From: Undaria pinnatifida
Taxonomy: Eukaryota; Sar; Phaeophyceae; Laminariales; Alariaceae
Direction: 5' to 3'
DNA: 64,000 nucleotides
Assembly: GCA_012845835.1 (NCBI GenBank)
Contig: JABAKD010000024.1
Location: 1,339,862 to 1,403,861, forward strand
Part shown: positions 25,401-32,112 of the stretch, piece after piece
Layout: the number at the start of each line of letters is the position of its first letter
Position numbering within the stretch: the first letter of the stretch is position 1
Position numbers and translations under genes: made by a program
The notes under the pieces: model-generated
Told to the model about the DNA's origin: nothing
The model's database searches: none
Seen by the model: the letters and a program-made list of their open reading frames with translations, nothing else

Positions 25401-26787
25401 ACCGTGAGGATAACGCCTTGACAATAAGAAAAGCCTGCAACAACACCAGCGCACTGCCGTACACATTACAGCAAGAGCCTGCATCAACAACAGCGCACTG
25501 CCGTACACATTACAATAGGTCGTGCTGCACTCCTTCCCGCGTTTCGGTGGTGGAGGGAAATTCAAAATGTGTGAAGTATTGGAGTGTACTACAGCAGTAG
25601 TGTTGCGGCCTTTCAAATCACGTGTTGTAGTTTTTAAGCAACACAGTTTCGTGGTCGCATTCCTGCTTCAAATGCGCCTATTTTGACATACGTTACACCT
25701 CCAATGGCCCCGGGGACGGTGAGTTAGTGGCCCCGGAATCCTAAAGACACTTCCCCGCGTTAAAGACACTCCCAAAAAAAAAAACGCGGTGTGTCTTTTA
25801 AGCGGGGTCGACTGTATAGTGTCGGTGTAGTGGTTCCTGTATAGTGCCGGTATGTGTAAGCCGCAAATACTTCCACATGCACTATAGAGGGCTAAACGCA
25901 TCCACAGGCACTGTAGAGGGCTAAACGCATCCACAGGCACTATAGAGGGCGAAACGCATCCACGGGCACTACGACAAGCTTCTCCTTCGGGATGTGGCTG
26001 GCTTGATATCCCGGGGGTGTCAGACAAGGTGGGAAAACTTGAGGAATAAAACTCAAGAAAAAAAGCAATTAGCCACCGATCGCGCAAGGCAAGTAACCCG
26101 GCAAGTAGCACCGACCAGCCCATACGAGTTTATAGGTTAGTGCATAGCGGGCCACCGGCACTACGTATAGATGGGCCTGTACTACTGCTGTATACAGCTG
26201 CTAGTTTGGATCGTCATAGCAGCCACGGTCGACGGTTACAAAAGTTGTAGAGGGTTGAGTACATATTCGCAGGCGTTTTTTATGCAATTTTTGGAATGCG
26301 CTCCTCGGGAGGAGTTGTCGAGCACTCCGCTCTTTGCTCCGTCTCTCCTCTCTGTCCTCTAATATAACGACTATAAACAAACCCGTCCAATCGTGTGGCG
26401 GTCAGGGCATCCGGGCTCGGACTTGAAGAACTTATACGAATACTGCTTATAGCTAGTCTAGTACTGGCGAATTCGAAAAGGATGGTGACAGTGCGACACG
26501 TACGCAATCGAGGCAACTCGACTACATGAGTCCCGACATCCAACGTGAGCAATGGAACTCCGATTTTAAGTGCGCATGCACACCCGTACACCTGTCTACC
26601 GACCCGCTTGTATACATTGCAAAATATAATGGTTGCTCGCTATTTCACTGCTGTCCTGCTGTTCTTGTTCGCTCACCAGGGCCTCCGGTCCTTCTGAGAT
26701 CATGGCCCAGTTGCGCTTGACGAATTTGAGAGTCGCGTGCGTGAGAACCACGCGCCGGTTCACATTCTGAGGATGGAACCGCTCGTG
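1358..26787 (-). CDS. Large globin-domain multidomain protein, 22 exons (5' end missing)
   Basis: Twenty-two minus-strand exons join with matching phases from 26787 to a TAG at 1358-1360, coding at least about 1,719 residues over 25.4 kb. Exons: 26677-26787, 23464-23613, 22841-22969, 21452-21586, 20458-20628, 19342-19760, 17122-17894, 16127-16609, 14027-14656, 13331-13492, 12602-12924, 11284-11410, 10795-10905, 10115-10297, 8468-8590, 7811-8074, 6228-6427, 5342-5498, 4778-4939, 3986-4086, 2675-2807, 1358-1471. Residues about 20-175 read as a bacterial/flavohaemoglobin-type globin fold, but the proximal (F8) histidine is Ser. Residues about 230-1000 are Ser/Gly/Gln-rich and probably disordered. 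The last about 720 residues are mostly helical-looking and match no family I can name; HEAT/ARM-like packing is only a guess. The first exon lacks a start Met and has a clear acceptor, so upstream exons must exist. Phase fails at one place only, a 13-C run in exon 9. Splitting into two genes is possible but phase continuity argues against it. Confidence 0.75.
1700..1765 (-). pseudogene. Possible partial copy of last exon
   Basis: Minus strand reads CYAGYILEPENL followed by a stop, resembling AGYSLELEELE of the final exon. No clear acceptor is present. It lies in the last intron. Confidence 0.25.
2675..2807 (-). CDS. Globin gene exon 21
   Basis: 1 nt plus 44 codons, acceptor GTGTGACAG, donor GAG|GTGGGT. 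A charged, helical, acidic/basic mixture (DSRDAKRVHKPLEDMEAEAD). Confidence 0.72.
2830..2976. repeat. 19-20 bp minisatellite in intron
   Basis: About eight copies of CACACAGGTCAGATACAGC with small changes, lying just upstream of exon 21 on the coding strand. Confidence 0.85.
3815..3908 (+). repeat. R3 dispersed repeat copy
   Basis: CCCCTTTAGACCCCCCAAAC, CTCCCTATCCTGAA and TTTTGCGCCCGAAAACTGGT match the R3 core seen at 1085 and elsewhere. It lies in the intron between exons 20 and 21. Confidence 0.7.
3986..4086 (-). CDS. Globin gene exon 20
   Basis: 33 codons plus 2 nt, acceptor CGCTACAG, donor TGCAG|GTGAAT. Identified because it supplies exactly the phase 0-to-2 change needed between exons 19 and 21. 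Reads EKSRNPGSSLYSEAKLAFHC onward. Confidence 0.68.
4778..4939 (-). CDS. Globin gene exon 19
   Basis: 54 codons, phase 0/0, acceptor TTGTTGCAG, donor GAG|GTGAGA. IAEVERVVTEGVELLVHRPL and REAFVRLVHYYLLLAE form helices around an acidic loop. Confidence 0.8.
5090..5280. repeat. AACGTC/AACGCC/AAC hexamer-trimer array
   Basis: (AACGTC)n runs into (AACGCC)n and (AAC)n. It is intronic, between exons 18 and 19, and generates several spurious ORFs in all frames. Confidence 0.9.
5342..5498 (-). CDS. Globin gene exon 18
   Basis: 1 nt plus 52 codons. The acceptor GAACAG is the first AG after a C-rich tract, and the donor is CAG|GTGAGG. LHEDTIWAGVECLAVFILDC is hydrophobic enough for a buried helix and is short for a membrane span. 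Confidence 0.72.
5628..5712. repeat. 20-21 bp minisatellite x4
   Basis: Four copies of CAGCGGCCACGAAATATTGC, one with ATTTTGTC. Intronic. Confidence 0.85.
6228..6427 (-). CDS. Globin gene exon 17
   Basis: 66 codons plus 2 nt, acceptor GCGTCGCAG, donor CCG|GTGAGA. MPVQCGVRFAGYRSMAVVIR and LPLLFNEAMLALGSRANLHP look like folded-domain sequence. Confidence 0.78.
6690..6836. repeat. GTATACT-type degenerate array
   Basis: Repeats of TATACTG and CATACTG of 7 to 10 bp over about 145 bp, ending in one TACCAGGTA. It is sandwiched between two halves of an R5-like element. Confidence 0.85.
6885..7050. repeat. R5 element copy
   Basis: Contains CGCGCCAGGCGATTTTG, the CGCCTTGTATCGGGATACCG unit and CTGGGAGACCCCCACTG, all shared with 21.8-22.3 kb and 30.25-30.48 kb. 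Confidence 0.65.
7218..7283 (-). CDS. Possible duplicated mini-exon 16b
   Basis: A truncated copy of the end of exon 16. It still reads open, with LERAMEAEREVGFRCIGQAV followed by AQ, in phase 0/0 (22 codons). It lies between a T-tract acceptor (TTTTTTTTGCTCCAAG) and a weak donor CAA|GTACAT. It could be an alternative exon or a relic kept open by chance. Confidence 0.3.
7507..7600 (-). pseudogene. Decayed copy of exon 16 3' end
   Basis: Reads SLETVVAGSKLERAMRR, then shifts frame and meets a stop before the donor. About 78% similar by eye to exon 16. The flanking intron sequence is duplicated with it. Confidence 0.6.
7811..8074 (-). CDS. Globin gene exon 16
   Basis: 88 codons, phase 0/0, acceptor CACCCCCAG, donor CAG|GTGTGT. 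Basic start, then the long helix LSPELAARVSGLLLPSAVTL and SKLERAIEEEQEVVCQCIGQ. The 3' part of this exon recurs twice in the following intron (7218-7283 and about 7507-7600). Confidence 0.8.
8090..8285. repeat. GGTGTT/GTTAGT/GGT intronic array
   Basis: Successive tracts of GGTGTT, GTTAGT and GGTGGT in the intron between exons 15 and 16. Confidence 0.85.
8468..8590 (-). CDS. Globin gene exon 15
   Basis: 41 codons, phase 0/0, acceptor CATGCAG, donor CAG|GTATGA. An acidic start (PEDGADQASEEENGE) is followed by the hydrophobic helix IPFLVSLSISLVQRVLRMG. Confidence 0.75.
8640..9195 (-). repeat. Cluster of four R3 repeat copies
   Basis: Four reverse-strand R3 copies (about 8655-8750, 8785-8865, 8880-8990 and 9075-9190), each with a GGAAAYCC...TTTGGGGACAAATTTACTTG...TTAGTATAGGGA pattern. 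Two carry TTATCACCGGGTGTC or a variant at the edge. Intronic. Confidence 0.75.
9380..9522. mobile_element. MITE-like element with 20-bp inverted repeats
   Basis: Left end TTTTCGACAACATGGTTGAC and right end, reversed, TTTTCGATAACATGGTTGAC differ at one base of 20. Length 143 bp. The inside carries GGGTTAGGGTTAGGGTG and TATATATAG. No obvious coding capacity. No clear target duplication was seen. Confidence 0.7.
9593..9667. repeat. Short 75-bp inverted-repeat element
   Basis: Ends GAGGTGTACCAACCATT and (reversed) GAGGCGCACCAACCATT give 15 of 17 matching bases. Would fold into a hairpin. Possibly a tiny MITE. Confidence 0.6.
10115..10297 (-). CDS. Globin gene exon 14
   Basis: 61 codons, phase 0/0, acceptor CACTGCAG after a C-rich tract, donor GAG|GTGGGG. 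Contains VLAVGRRFPALCKLLATLVT. Confidence 0.75.
10795..10905 (-). CDS. Globin gene exon 13
   Basis: 37 codons, phase 0/0, acceptor TTTTCTCAG, donor CAG|GTGAGC. KWANVAIKVSLEAHNLLHD looks like an amphipathic helix. Confidence 0.75.
11284..11410 (-). CDS. Globin gene exon 12
   Basis: 1 nt plus 42 codons, acceptor CTGGCAG, donor AAG|GTAATT. Helical: FLTVLRALFRPP and VVAPLLDAGEEVLREKAA. Phase 2 in and phase 0 out match both neighbours. Confidence 0.75.
11440..11545. repeat. GGGA tetranucleotide array
   Basis: (GGGA)n with GGAA interruptions, immediately 5' of exon 12 on the coding strand, so it supplies the intron pyrimidine tract. Confidence 0.9.
12150..12260. repeat. AACCC pentanucleotide array
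   Basis: About 19 tandem CCCAA units inside a wider CCAA-rich intron (11.8-12.54 kb). Confidence 0.92.
12602..12924 (-). CDS. Globin gene exon 11
   Basis: 107 codons plus 2 nt, acceptor GTAACAG, donor AACAG|GTGTGT. Helix IRRRAFKELLAHLVPLMLDC is followed by a Gly/Glu-rich loop and a second helix ending HHQYLLKVAVLETMN. The two helices flanking a loop resemble HEAT-type packing, but this is weak. Confidence 0.75.
13331..13492 (-). CDS. Globin gene exon 10, start of helical C-terminal region
   Basis: 54 codons, phase 0/0, acceptor TTTTTTTCAG, donor AAG|GTAAGC. Amphipathic helical sequence includes NFANIGEAVLYHLG and ALALDVAQTFVQSVLSER. The family is not recognised. Confidence 0.8.
13556..13625. 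repeat. 23-bp duplication
   Basis: AAAGATCCATACACGGACC occurs twice in tandem in the intron between exons 9 and 10. Confidence 0.75.
13775..13975. repeat. CGGCACTATA-type degenerate repeat
   Basis: Repeated CCGGCACTATACAGGCAACC-like units. Related units lie at 18.5-18.75, 24.74-24.8 and 25.8-26.0 kb. Confidence 0.6.
14027..14656 (-). CDS. Globin gene exon 9, poly-Ala/Gln/His/Gly, with a homopolymer frame break
   Basis: The acceptor TTCGCAG fits the phase of exon 8. The exon encodes Ala runs, a Gln/His tract and a Gly run, then changes frame at a 13-base C run (plus 14113-14125) into MKLHELMAKLEDNS, which ends at TCG|GTGAGA in the phase needed by exon 10. The 630-nt length is one base too long for the phase. 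Confidence 0.6.
14819..15045 (+). repeat. R1 dispersed repeat copy
   Basis: CCAGCTGTGAGATCGA, GAAACTCATCTTTGCAAGCT, ACTCCGATCGCGCGTATTAC, GGGTCAACAGGGTGATGTT and CTGACAGCTGTGGAA mark this family. Other copies are listed at 24.3, 26.96, 31.4, 39.4, 45.0 and 50.05 kb. Confidence 0.8.
15225..15640. repeat. Dispersed repeat shared with 47.13-47.42 kb
   Basis: TTCTGAACGACGGGGCTC, then CCTAGGCCATGGGA, TTTTCATCCG and GAACCTCAGAAACAAA occur in the same order at 47.19-47.38 kb. An ATTCGTCGGATTTTGAT sub-repeat occurs three times here. Intronic. Confidence 0.65.
15870..16034. mobile_element. hAT-like non-autonomous element with GGGTC core, copy 1
   Basis: Begins CAGGGCTCTTCACGG and ends, reversed, CAGGGTTTTCAAGGG. 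Flanks AAAAATGC and AAAAATAC are an 8-bp near-duplication. The inside is (CCCGA)n plus shared flanks ACCTCCTGATCTGACCCG and CCCGCGGGTCGGGTC. CAGGG termini with an 8-bp duplication fit the hAT superfamily; the assignment is inference. Confidence 0.65.
16127..16609 (-). CDS. Globin gene exon 8, Gly/Ser/Pro-rich
   Basis: 160 codons plus split codons, donor CCCAG|GTGTGC in phase 1. The acceptor GGCAG at 16610 keeps phase, but alternatives a few codons upstream exist. SCSEFDFSEDLTADGP and the basic RRRGIVSRMRRTASSVIRH stand out from the Gly-rich background. Confidence 0.6.
17122..17894 (-). CDS. Globin gene exon 7, Gly-rich region
   Basis: Starts in phase 2 after CACGACAG and carries 257 codons, including a run of 12 Gly and a Gly-Ser repeat, plus the basic/Ser segment LLRRKKITRSASLEDDDD, a plausible kinase-site cluster. 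The 3' limit is uncertain. Donor CAGTCG|GTGAGC keeps phase with exon 8. Alternative ends at 17141 (GTACGT) or at 17063 (AGCAG|GTGAGC, in another frame) are possible. Confidence 0.6.
18385..18475. mobile_element. SINE body fragment
   Basis: TTTTCAAGCTCAACTCG, ACAAGCCGTGGTCGCAGGTG and CCCCGGTACATGCCTTC match the body of the tRNA-derived SINE. The tRNA-like part is missing. Confidence 0.55.
19342..19760 (-). CDS. Globin gene exon 6, low-complexity region
   Basis: 139 codons plus 2 nt. The acceptor is TTTCCAG and the donor CTCTCG|GTGAGT. It contains an EGEGEGEGEK acidic stretch and Ser-rich blocks. The phase-2 donor fits the next exon exactly. A (GGGTA)n array lies in the intron just upstream of this exon. 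Confidence 0.7.
19805..20265. repeat. GGGTA pentanucleotide array, about 450 bp
   Basis: Tandem GGGTA with GGTA and GAGTA variants. It lies in the intron between exons 5 and 6, starting about 45 bp from exon 6. It creates the Tyr-Pro-Thr-Leu ORFs on the minus strand. Confidence 0.95.
20458..20628 (-). CDS. Globin gene exon 5, Ser-rich linker
   Basis: 57 codons, phase 0/0, acceptor TTCTAG, donor GAG|GTATGG. The sequence is basic then Ser/Thr-rich (VSSSLTSSSTLSNGSS). No domain is visible. Confidence 0.7.
20945..21040. repeat. CCTAAG/CCGAAG hexamer array
   Basis: About 14 units of AAGCCT or AAGCCG, intronic. Confidence 0.9.
21452..21586 (-). CDS. Globin gene exon 4 (helices G/H)
   Basis: 45 codons, phase 0/0, acceptor AACAACAG, donor GAG|GTGAGC. 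GMWTPPVADAWAQVLSFAM corresponds to the end-of-globin block (LG..FTPEV..AW...Y..). It closes the globin domain, giving about 155 residues for the fold, the normal length. Confidence 0.8.
21770..22330. repeat. R5 element with expanded tail array
   Basis: A unique head (TATTAATAGGGCAACATC, CGCGCCAAGCGATTTTGAC) is followed by about nine units of CCGCCTTATATCGGGATACC plus GTCTCACTCAGA, with inserted CTGGGGGATCCCCACTGCAT blocks. The head is shared with 30.25 kb. It occupies the intron between exons 3 and 4. Confidence 0.8.
22841..22969 (-). CDS. Globin gene exon 3 (helices E/F, no proximal His)
   Basis: 43 codons, phase 0/0, acceptor TTCAG, donor GAG|GTAAGA. FADRSVAMGARPEHY aligns with the family block (R/K)H(V/T)..G..PEHY. 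The invariant proximal histidine is AGC (Ser) here, read directly from the DNA. Confidence 0.85.
23225..23460. repeat. CT-rich polypyrimidine tract
   Basis: About 235 bp of nearly pure C/T directly downstream of exon 2 on the coding strand (A/G-rich there). No coding sequence. Confidence 0.85.
23464..23613 (-). CDS. Globin gene exon 2 (helices B to E)
   Basis: 50 codons, phase 0/0, acceptor GCGCAG, donor ATG|GTGAGA. VLYDTFFARLFMYEPSMRLM followed by F, then IRQSKFLVGLVNIM, matches the classic globin pattern FY.RLFE.DPS.R.LF....QG.KLM. The distal E7 position reads Gln. Confidence 0.85.
23636..23715. repeat. CGAAA pentanucleotide array
   Basis: About 12 tandem CGAAA units, beginning about 22 bp from the acceptor of exon 2. 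Confidence 0.92.
24294..24545 (+). repeat. R1 dispersed repeat copy
   Basis: Full-looking copy of the family described at 14.8 kb, including AGCTGTGTGTGATACTCCG and ACTATAAAACCCGTTTTTGA. Confidence 0.8.
24565..24662 (+). repeat. R3 dispersed repeat copy
   Basis: CCCCTTTAAAGCCCCCGAAC, CTCCCTATACTAAATCCAAG and TTTGTCCCCAAAACGGGTTT. Abuts the R1 copy. Confidence 0.8.
25875..25975. repeat. 28-bp minisatellite x4
   Basis: CACTATAGAGGGCTAAACGC plus ATCCACAGG repeats with small changes, in the intron between exons 1 and 2. Most of 24.7-26.6 kb is otherwise featureless intron. Confidence 0.75.
26677..26787 (-). CDS. Globin gene exon 1 of those found (helix A)
   Basis: 37 codons, phase 0 at both ends. 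The acceptor follows a pyrimidine-rich tract ending CCTCCAG, and the donor is CTG|GTGAGC. The motif LKFVKRNWAMISEG resembles globin helix A (V..SW..I). An in-frame TGA lies upstream of the acceptor, so this is an internal exon and not the start. Confidence 0.75.
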
Positions 26788-26959
26788 CTGGAGGCGGCAA
26801 CATCACAACACAGCACGACAGGACAAAGGGAGAAAAGGGACAGAGCAACGAAGCGGGGGGGTGGGCGTCACATCAGACTACTGTGGGGTAGGGTATACTT
26901 CGTACAGGTACGCAGGGCAACAGGAAAGGCTGCGAGTTGGTTCGATTATCATATTGAAA

Positions 26960-27110
26960 AATAAAAATACACTCGTACCGTTGTGAGATTGGGAGTTTCG
27001 TCGAAACTCACGTTTCCACGCAGTGTGTAATACTGCACTCCGATCGCGCGTGTTATGGGGTGTGCGTGTTCTCATGGAGGATACAGGCACCCAGCCACTC
27101 GAACGAGTAC
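26960..27110 (+). repeat. R1 dispersed repeat, partial
   Basis: GAAACTCACGTTTCCACGCA and CTCCGATCGCGCGTGTTATG match R1. It lies just upstream of the first recognised globin exon. Confidence 0.65.
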
Positions 27111-27714
27111 CGAGCTACCTATAAAGCACGCCTCAGGATGTGGTGTGTACAACAGCTTGTGCCGGTGTATGCACGATGACATGATCAACACCTGATGTCC
27201 CCTTTGCTGATGCTGTGTGCGTGTGAGAGGTATTTTTTTTTTCTTACTTTTTCGTATCACCCCGCGTGTGAAAGGTGTGTGTGTTTTTTCTTTTTTTTCG
27301 TATGGCCCAGGGGGACCAAAAAGGCCTAGATCTCTTTTTCAGAAAACGCCCCGGTATCACAGTAAACGCCCCTGGGCGTCTTTTTACACCTCCAAAACCA
27401 TAGCGCGCTTGGGGGCGTTTACTCGGAGTATTATGGTACTACTTCGGTAGGGTAGGGTAGGTAAGGTCATGCAAGGGCTGGACCTGACGGCTACTATATA
27501 AACACATGATAGTTGTGTGGCGAAGTCAATTGTGCTGCAGACAACATGACGAGGAGATGACAAAATGACGAGGCAAAGGAGGGGAGCATCGAAGCGAAAG
27601 TGGGTACACCACTTCAGACTCAGGGTAACGATATATCTGGTATATGATGCCAGTTGGTACAGTTACTGTAATAGCATGAACTTATTGGAACTTGAAAGAG
27701 GAAACACGCCGAAT

Positions 27715-27774
27715 CAAAATGACGAACAGAGCAAAAATAAGGACAACAGCAACAGCAACAGCAACGGCAACGGC

Positions 27775-27840
<66 letters not shown>

Positions 27841-27842
27841 AG
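27715..27842. repeat. AAC trinucleotide array
   Basis: (CAACAG)n/(CAACGG)n runs into about 24 AAC units, giving poly-Asn/Thr ORFs that I treat as artefacts. 27.1-27.7 kb and 27.85-29.5 kb show no supported gene. Confidence 0.92.
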
Positions 27843-28304
27843 CATTGAGCGCGATCCATGTGCTTGGCAAGCCTTTCAACCTTTTTCGCCCGCGGGCATG
27901 CAAAAGAATAATCCCCGGGCCTTCCGCATCATCACCTATCCCCGGGCCTTCCGCATCGACCTATCCCCGAGAGGCTTTATTTGGTGCGAAAGCATCGCAT
28001 ATCTGCCATGGTGATATACACGTTGCGGAGGATCTGTGCACTACAAATCCAACCCAGTAAACAAGTGCTAGTTCATTCAACGCCTCCGGTTTTCCCCCGG
28101 TCTATAGACCGTGCAGATAATATAGGCCAGGGATCTGTCTTCGCTGAAAGGCAAAAGTCATTAACAGATCAACAGGGATCTGGTCTGTCCAGCTTGTGCG
28201 TTTGTTGCATACGTGTAGCTTCTGACGTCAACCTTCAATCTTGTCTTAGGCCTTTTCATCGTTGACACGGTCGGGGTACTCGCGATCCCGTGGTCACGTC
28301 CGTA

Positions 28305-28405
28305 CGAGCAACATCTATCCGATTAACCCATCTATCCACATATCGCCATGGCCATCTCCGAACGAGCAACATCTATCGGCCTACCCCTTCTATCCATCTA
28401 TCGTC
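28305..28405. repeat. CGAGCAACATCTATC imperfect tandem
   Basis: ACGAGCAACATCTATC occurs twice about 55 bp apart, with CCATCTATC sub-repeats between. Confidence 0.5.
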
Positions 28406-29559
28406 TGCATGTCGTCCATGATACCGCCCATAGTGTTGCGCTTGCCGTCTATTTTGTCGTCTATGTGAAGCAATCTTAAAGTACGACCTAATGCCCCCGT
28501 TTGTTATGCAATCTTATGACGTCAGCAGTAACCCATCACGTGCTTGCTCAGTAGCAGGCAGTGCCGGAACCTTTCCTTCCGTATCACGAGGACCAGACGG
28601 CAACAAGGAGGCCTTCCCGACTCAACAAGTACCACTTCGAATAGTCCGTATTCGAATGCACGCGCGGGTGATACGCGTGCGCCTAAAACGTGAGGACAAG
28701 GTTCAACCAAAAGCGTATGCGTTGTCTTCGGTTCTTTCTACCCAACGGCATCACTAGAACACCCACCGCTGTCCATCCTGATCCTTCATTTTAGAGAGAT
28801 ACAAATTCTGTGGTCACAGAATGCTGTGAAACAGAGAAACCAAAAAACGTGCATAGCGTATAAACAACACGCACGATAGCTAGCACACCCCCCGACTATT
28901 TTCCGAGCTTATTTTCTTCATAACGCGGGGGGGAGGGCATACAGCGAAGAAGAAAAAGTCGCCGCCCCGAAGGATTTGTAGTACGAGAACCACTCCCCCC
29001 CTCCCCCTGATGGGGAAAAATAACACTTGAGCTCACCACACGTATTCTTATACATGTATATCAATTTGACTCAATTGCATTCGCAATCCAGCTGGTTTTC
29101 TGGCGTGTCCTTCAGTTCCCGTGGCAGCGACAGCGTCAGCTGTCCCTACCGGCGGCCACCGTTTGATACTACTACTCCAGCAGCGCAAGCTGACCGTTGT
29201 ATACGCATGCGCGAGTATGTCGACACGACTTGGTCCCTGGGGATCACGTGCGGTGGAGACAGAGCCACCCGGCAAGTCATGCCTGCGGGTAGACGCACGT
29301 CATGGCGTTTGACCACTCTCCCCGTGGTCAACAGAATTATCCCACACTATGCCTGAGGGGTGTGTTTTCTTGCGTGTTTTTACGGGTTACCGATACAGTG
29401 CTGTGTGAAAAACACGCGCGATAGATATATCAGCGAGTTCATACGGTACAGGGGCCTGCTACAAGGCGGTAGAGTGCGAAGGAATTTTGTCCGCCCTATG
29501 ATAAACCGATCACGTCGCCGGCCTCTCCGTATTCGCAGGCAGTTGTATTCAGAATTTTC

Positions 29560-29645
29560 AGGCGTGCCAACCGATTTCAGTCGCCCTATATCGAGCGGCC
29601 TCCTTATTCCAACCGCCTTATATAGGACCGACTACTGCCGTAGTC
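29560..29645. repeat. R5 fragment
   Basis: CGTGCCAACCGATTTCAGTC and CGCCTTATATAGG resemble the R5 head and unit. Confidence 0.5.
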
Positions 29646-30239
29646 CACAAATACAAACCAGGTACCAGGTGAATACAGCAGTAGAAGGACAAGCATGGTA
29701 TTTCACGCGAGTACTGGTGATCACGCGATAGTGAGGATAATACAGCAGTAGAAGGACGAGCATGTTATTTCAAGAAAATACTGGCGCACCCACGACCAGG
29801 CGCTGGTGCGGGACCTTGTCGAGCAAGGGCCCGCTATTGTAGTTACCTAGAGTTGTGACTCAGAGCACGACTTGAATCACCAACTAGTTACTATTCGGAC
29901 TAAATAGTCAGTCGTTTACCGGAGGTGCCGACTATCCGACTTAATTGGGTTTCCACACTCGTACAGAGGATTAGGATTGTTAATGCGGAGTTCGTTCTAC
30001 TCTTGTCTTTTCGGGCCCCCCTCGTCCGGTGGGCGGGGTGTAGTCAGTTTGTGCATGGCCGTAGTCGTATGACCATAGACCCTCGCATCCCTACTATGCC
30101 GGGACGGAGCACGTCGGGGTTTCACCAACCAGGCAAACATTGCTTGCACCACCACGCGCGAAATGCCGTGAGGGCGGCTGAGTTGGCTCGCTCCGCTCTC
30201 CGGACTCAAGTCGGCACGACACCACAGTAAGGTTCCCCC

Positions 30240-30482
30240 AAGTAAAGCGTTGGTGTGCTAATAATAGAGCACTATGACCGCCTTATTGAGGGAAGCCGCC
30301 ACATTCACTCCAGGCTATGAGTGCAATTCCCCAGTCGCGCCAAGCGATTTTAACCGCCTTATATCGGTACATCGTATTACTCAGACCGCCATATATTGGT
30401 ATACCGCCTTACTCAGACCGCCGTATATCGGGATACTGTCTCACTCAGACCACCTCACTAGGCCCCGGAAGCCCCATTGCAT
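30240..30482. repeat. R5 element copy
   Basis: GTGTGCTAATAATAGAGCAC, GACCGCCTTATTGAGGGAAG and ATTCACTCCAGGCTATGAGT match the head at 21.8 kb, followed by three or four tail units. Confidence 0.8.
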
Positions 30483-30519
30483 ACACCTGGGACGAATTTC
30501 AGAGCCGATACCTCTCAAA

Positions 30520-30860
30520 ACAGGGCGGCACACAAAAAACGGAGGCTTTGGGGAGATGTCGTCGAGATTTTTCCAATATTTATATCTCCAAATCTTGACA
30601 CACGCGACGAAAATGGAGGGTCTGGGGACGTCTTGTCGAGGTCCGTCCAAGATCTCGGCACACACGAAGAAATCGAGGGTTTGGGAGGATCTTGTCAAGA
30701 TCTTGGAAAAAGATGCTTCCACGATCTCGGCACACACCATGAAAAAGAAAAAGGAGGGTTTTGGGAGATCTTGGAAACCAGATATTTCCAAGATCTCGGC
30801 ACACACGACGAAAGTGGAGGGTATGGGGAGATCTGGTCGAGATTTTCCCATAGACAGACG
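30520..30860. repeat. 55-75 bp minisatellite x5-6
   Basis: Units with GATCTCGGCACACACGACGA, then TGGAGGGTNTGGGGAGATC and GTCGAGAT, variable in length. Starts exactly where the R5 copy ends. Confidence 0.8.
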
Positions 30861-31154
30861 CATCGCTTGGCGTCTGCACTCCTCTCCCCAGCCACGAGAT
30901 GTTGGTTATCGATAAAATGTCGAGATCTTTCACTAGATCGAAGCGTCTCGCTGCGTGGCGTCTGCACTCTTTTCGTTGGTGTCCAGAAAATCAGCCGTGA
31001 AATCAGTCAGAGGGGTGTGCTATATGTTGAAAAAGGTACACCCCGACGCGTGTTCAATATTTTCCTTGGTGTTATATTCTTCTTTCTTTCTTTTCTTCCG
31101 TACTACGTATCACAACAGCAGCTCCTCCTTTTTCTCTTCTCGGATTGTGTAAAA

Positions 31155-31240
31155 CTATTCTAACAACGTCAGCTGTGAGTTCGACAAATTTAGGGTCGGT
31201 ACTCATCTTGGCATGCTGCGTAACACGATACTCACCTTAG
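31155..31240 (+). repeat. R2 fragment
   Basis: CGTCAGCTGTGAGTTCGACA, TAGGGTCGGTACTCATCTTG and GCATGCTGCG match R2. A similar fragment is at 23868-23935. Confidence 0.65.
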
Positions 31241-31414
31241 GGAGCTGCGTAATGCATCGGATTTGGTCATTGATTGGGTTTCCTGGGTGGCATGCGGTGT
31301 AGTCGGTTTCAGATGCGAGTCCTAGAAACATTTTTGCCAGTATGGGCCTGGTACGCAGGCTGACTTCCGATTTCAGTTCTTACATTATTTGCAAGGTGCA
31401 TGACTTGCTTCAGC

Positions 31415-31625
31415 TATGATATATACAAACTGACTAACATCACCCTGTTGACCCTGATAGCTACACTGCTGTAGTTGTAAGGGGAGTCGCCGACCTATAT
31501 CCCTAATGAGGACACACAACTCGTAATACGCGCGATCGGAGTATCAAACACAGCTTGCAAAGATGAGTTTCGACGAAATCTTCGATCTCACAGCTGGAGT
31601 GTATTTTCATTTTTTATAATATACG
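31415..31625 (-). repeat. R1 dispersed repeat copy
   Basis: Reverse-oriented R1: AACATCACCCTGTTGACCCT, GTAATACGCGCGATCGGAGT, CAGCTTGCAAAGATGAGTTT and CTCACAGCTGGAGTG. Confidence 0.8.
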
Positions 31626-32112
31626 TGAACCATGCACGTGAACCACATTTGGTTTGCTTTCTCTTGTCCCTGCTGCCTAGGGTATTCTTCCACTCCAGCG
31701 TTACTGGAGTCTATCCTGTGACCAACTACGGGCTGTATGATGCAAAATAATGTGAGGACAGCAACAGGAGCCATGCAGCCAGTTACCAGGTATGTGTTAG
31801 CTTGCCTGCTATACGGGGTACAACGGTAGCACTATACGTACAATACGTCGAATTTCATAACGCCACGCTTGAAGTTGAACGAACGGTTGCAAGCTGAAAA
31901 ACGCTTGGCCAAATATTTGTGCTGCCGGCTGCAGACCACAGCAGTTACCGCACCACGCACGCTGCGTTGCTGGTTGCTCACACCGGTGCACTGCTGGTGC
32001 TGTCTTTGCTCGCACGAGTATCATACGTGTCAGTTGCTGCTGCTGTCGTTCCCGGTATTGTTTGTGGGAACTGATCACCACGACCACGTGTTCGTGATTA
32101 AAATCACGTCTA

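Noticed and set aside
27565..28014. Poly-Asn ORF as first exon of the globin gene
   Set aside because: Wrong strand, and driven by the AAC array.
30520..30860. CRISPR-like spacing of repeats
   Set aside because: Units vary in length, the spacers are themselves repeats, and the genome is eukaryotic.
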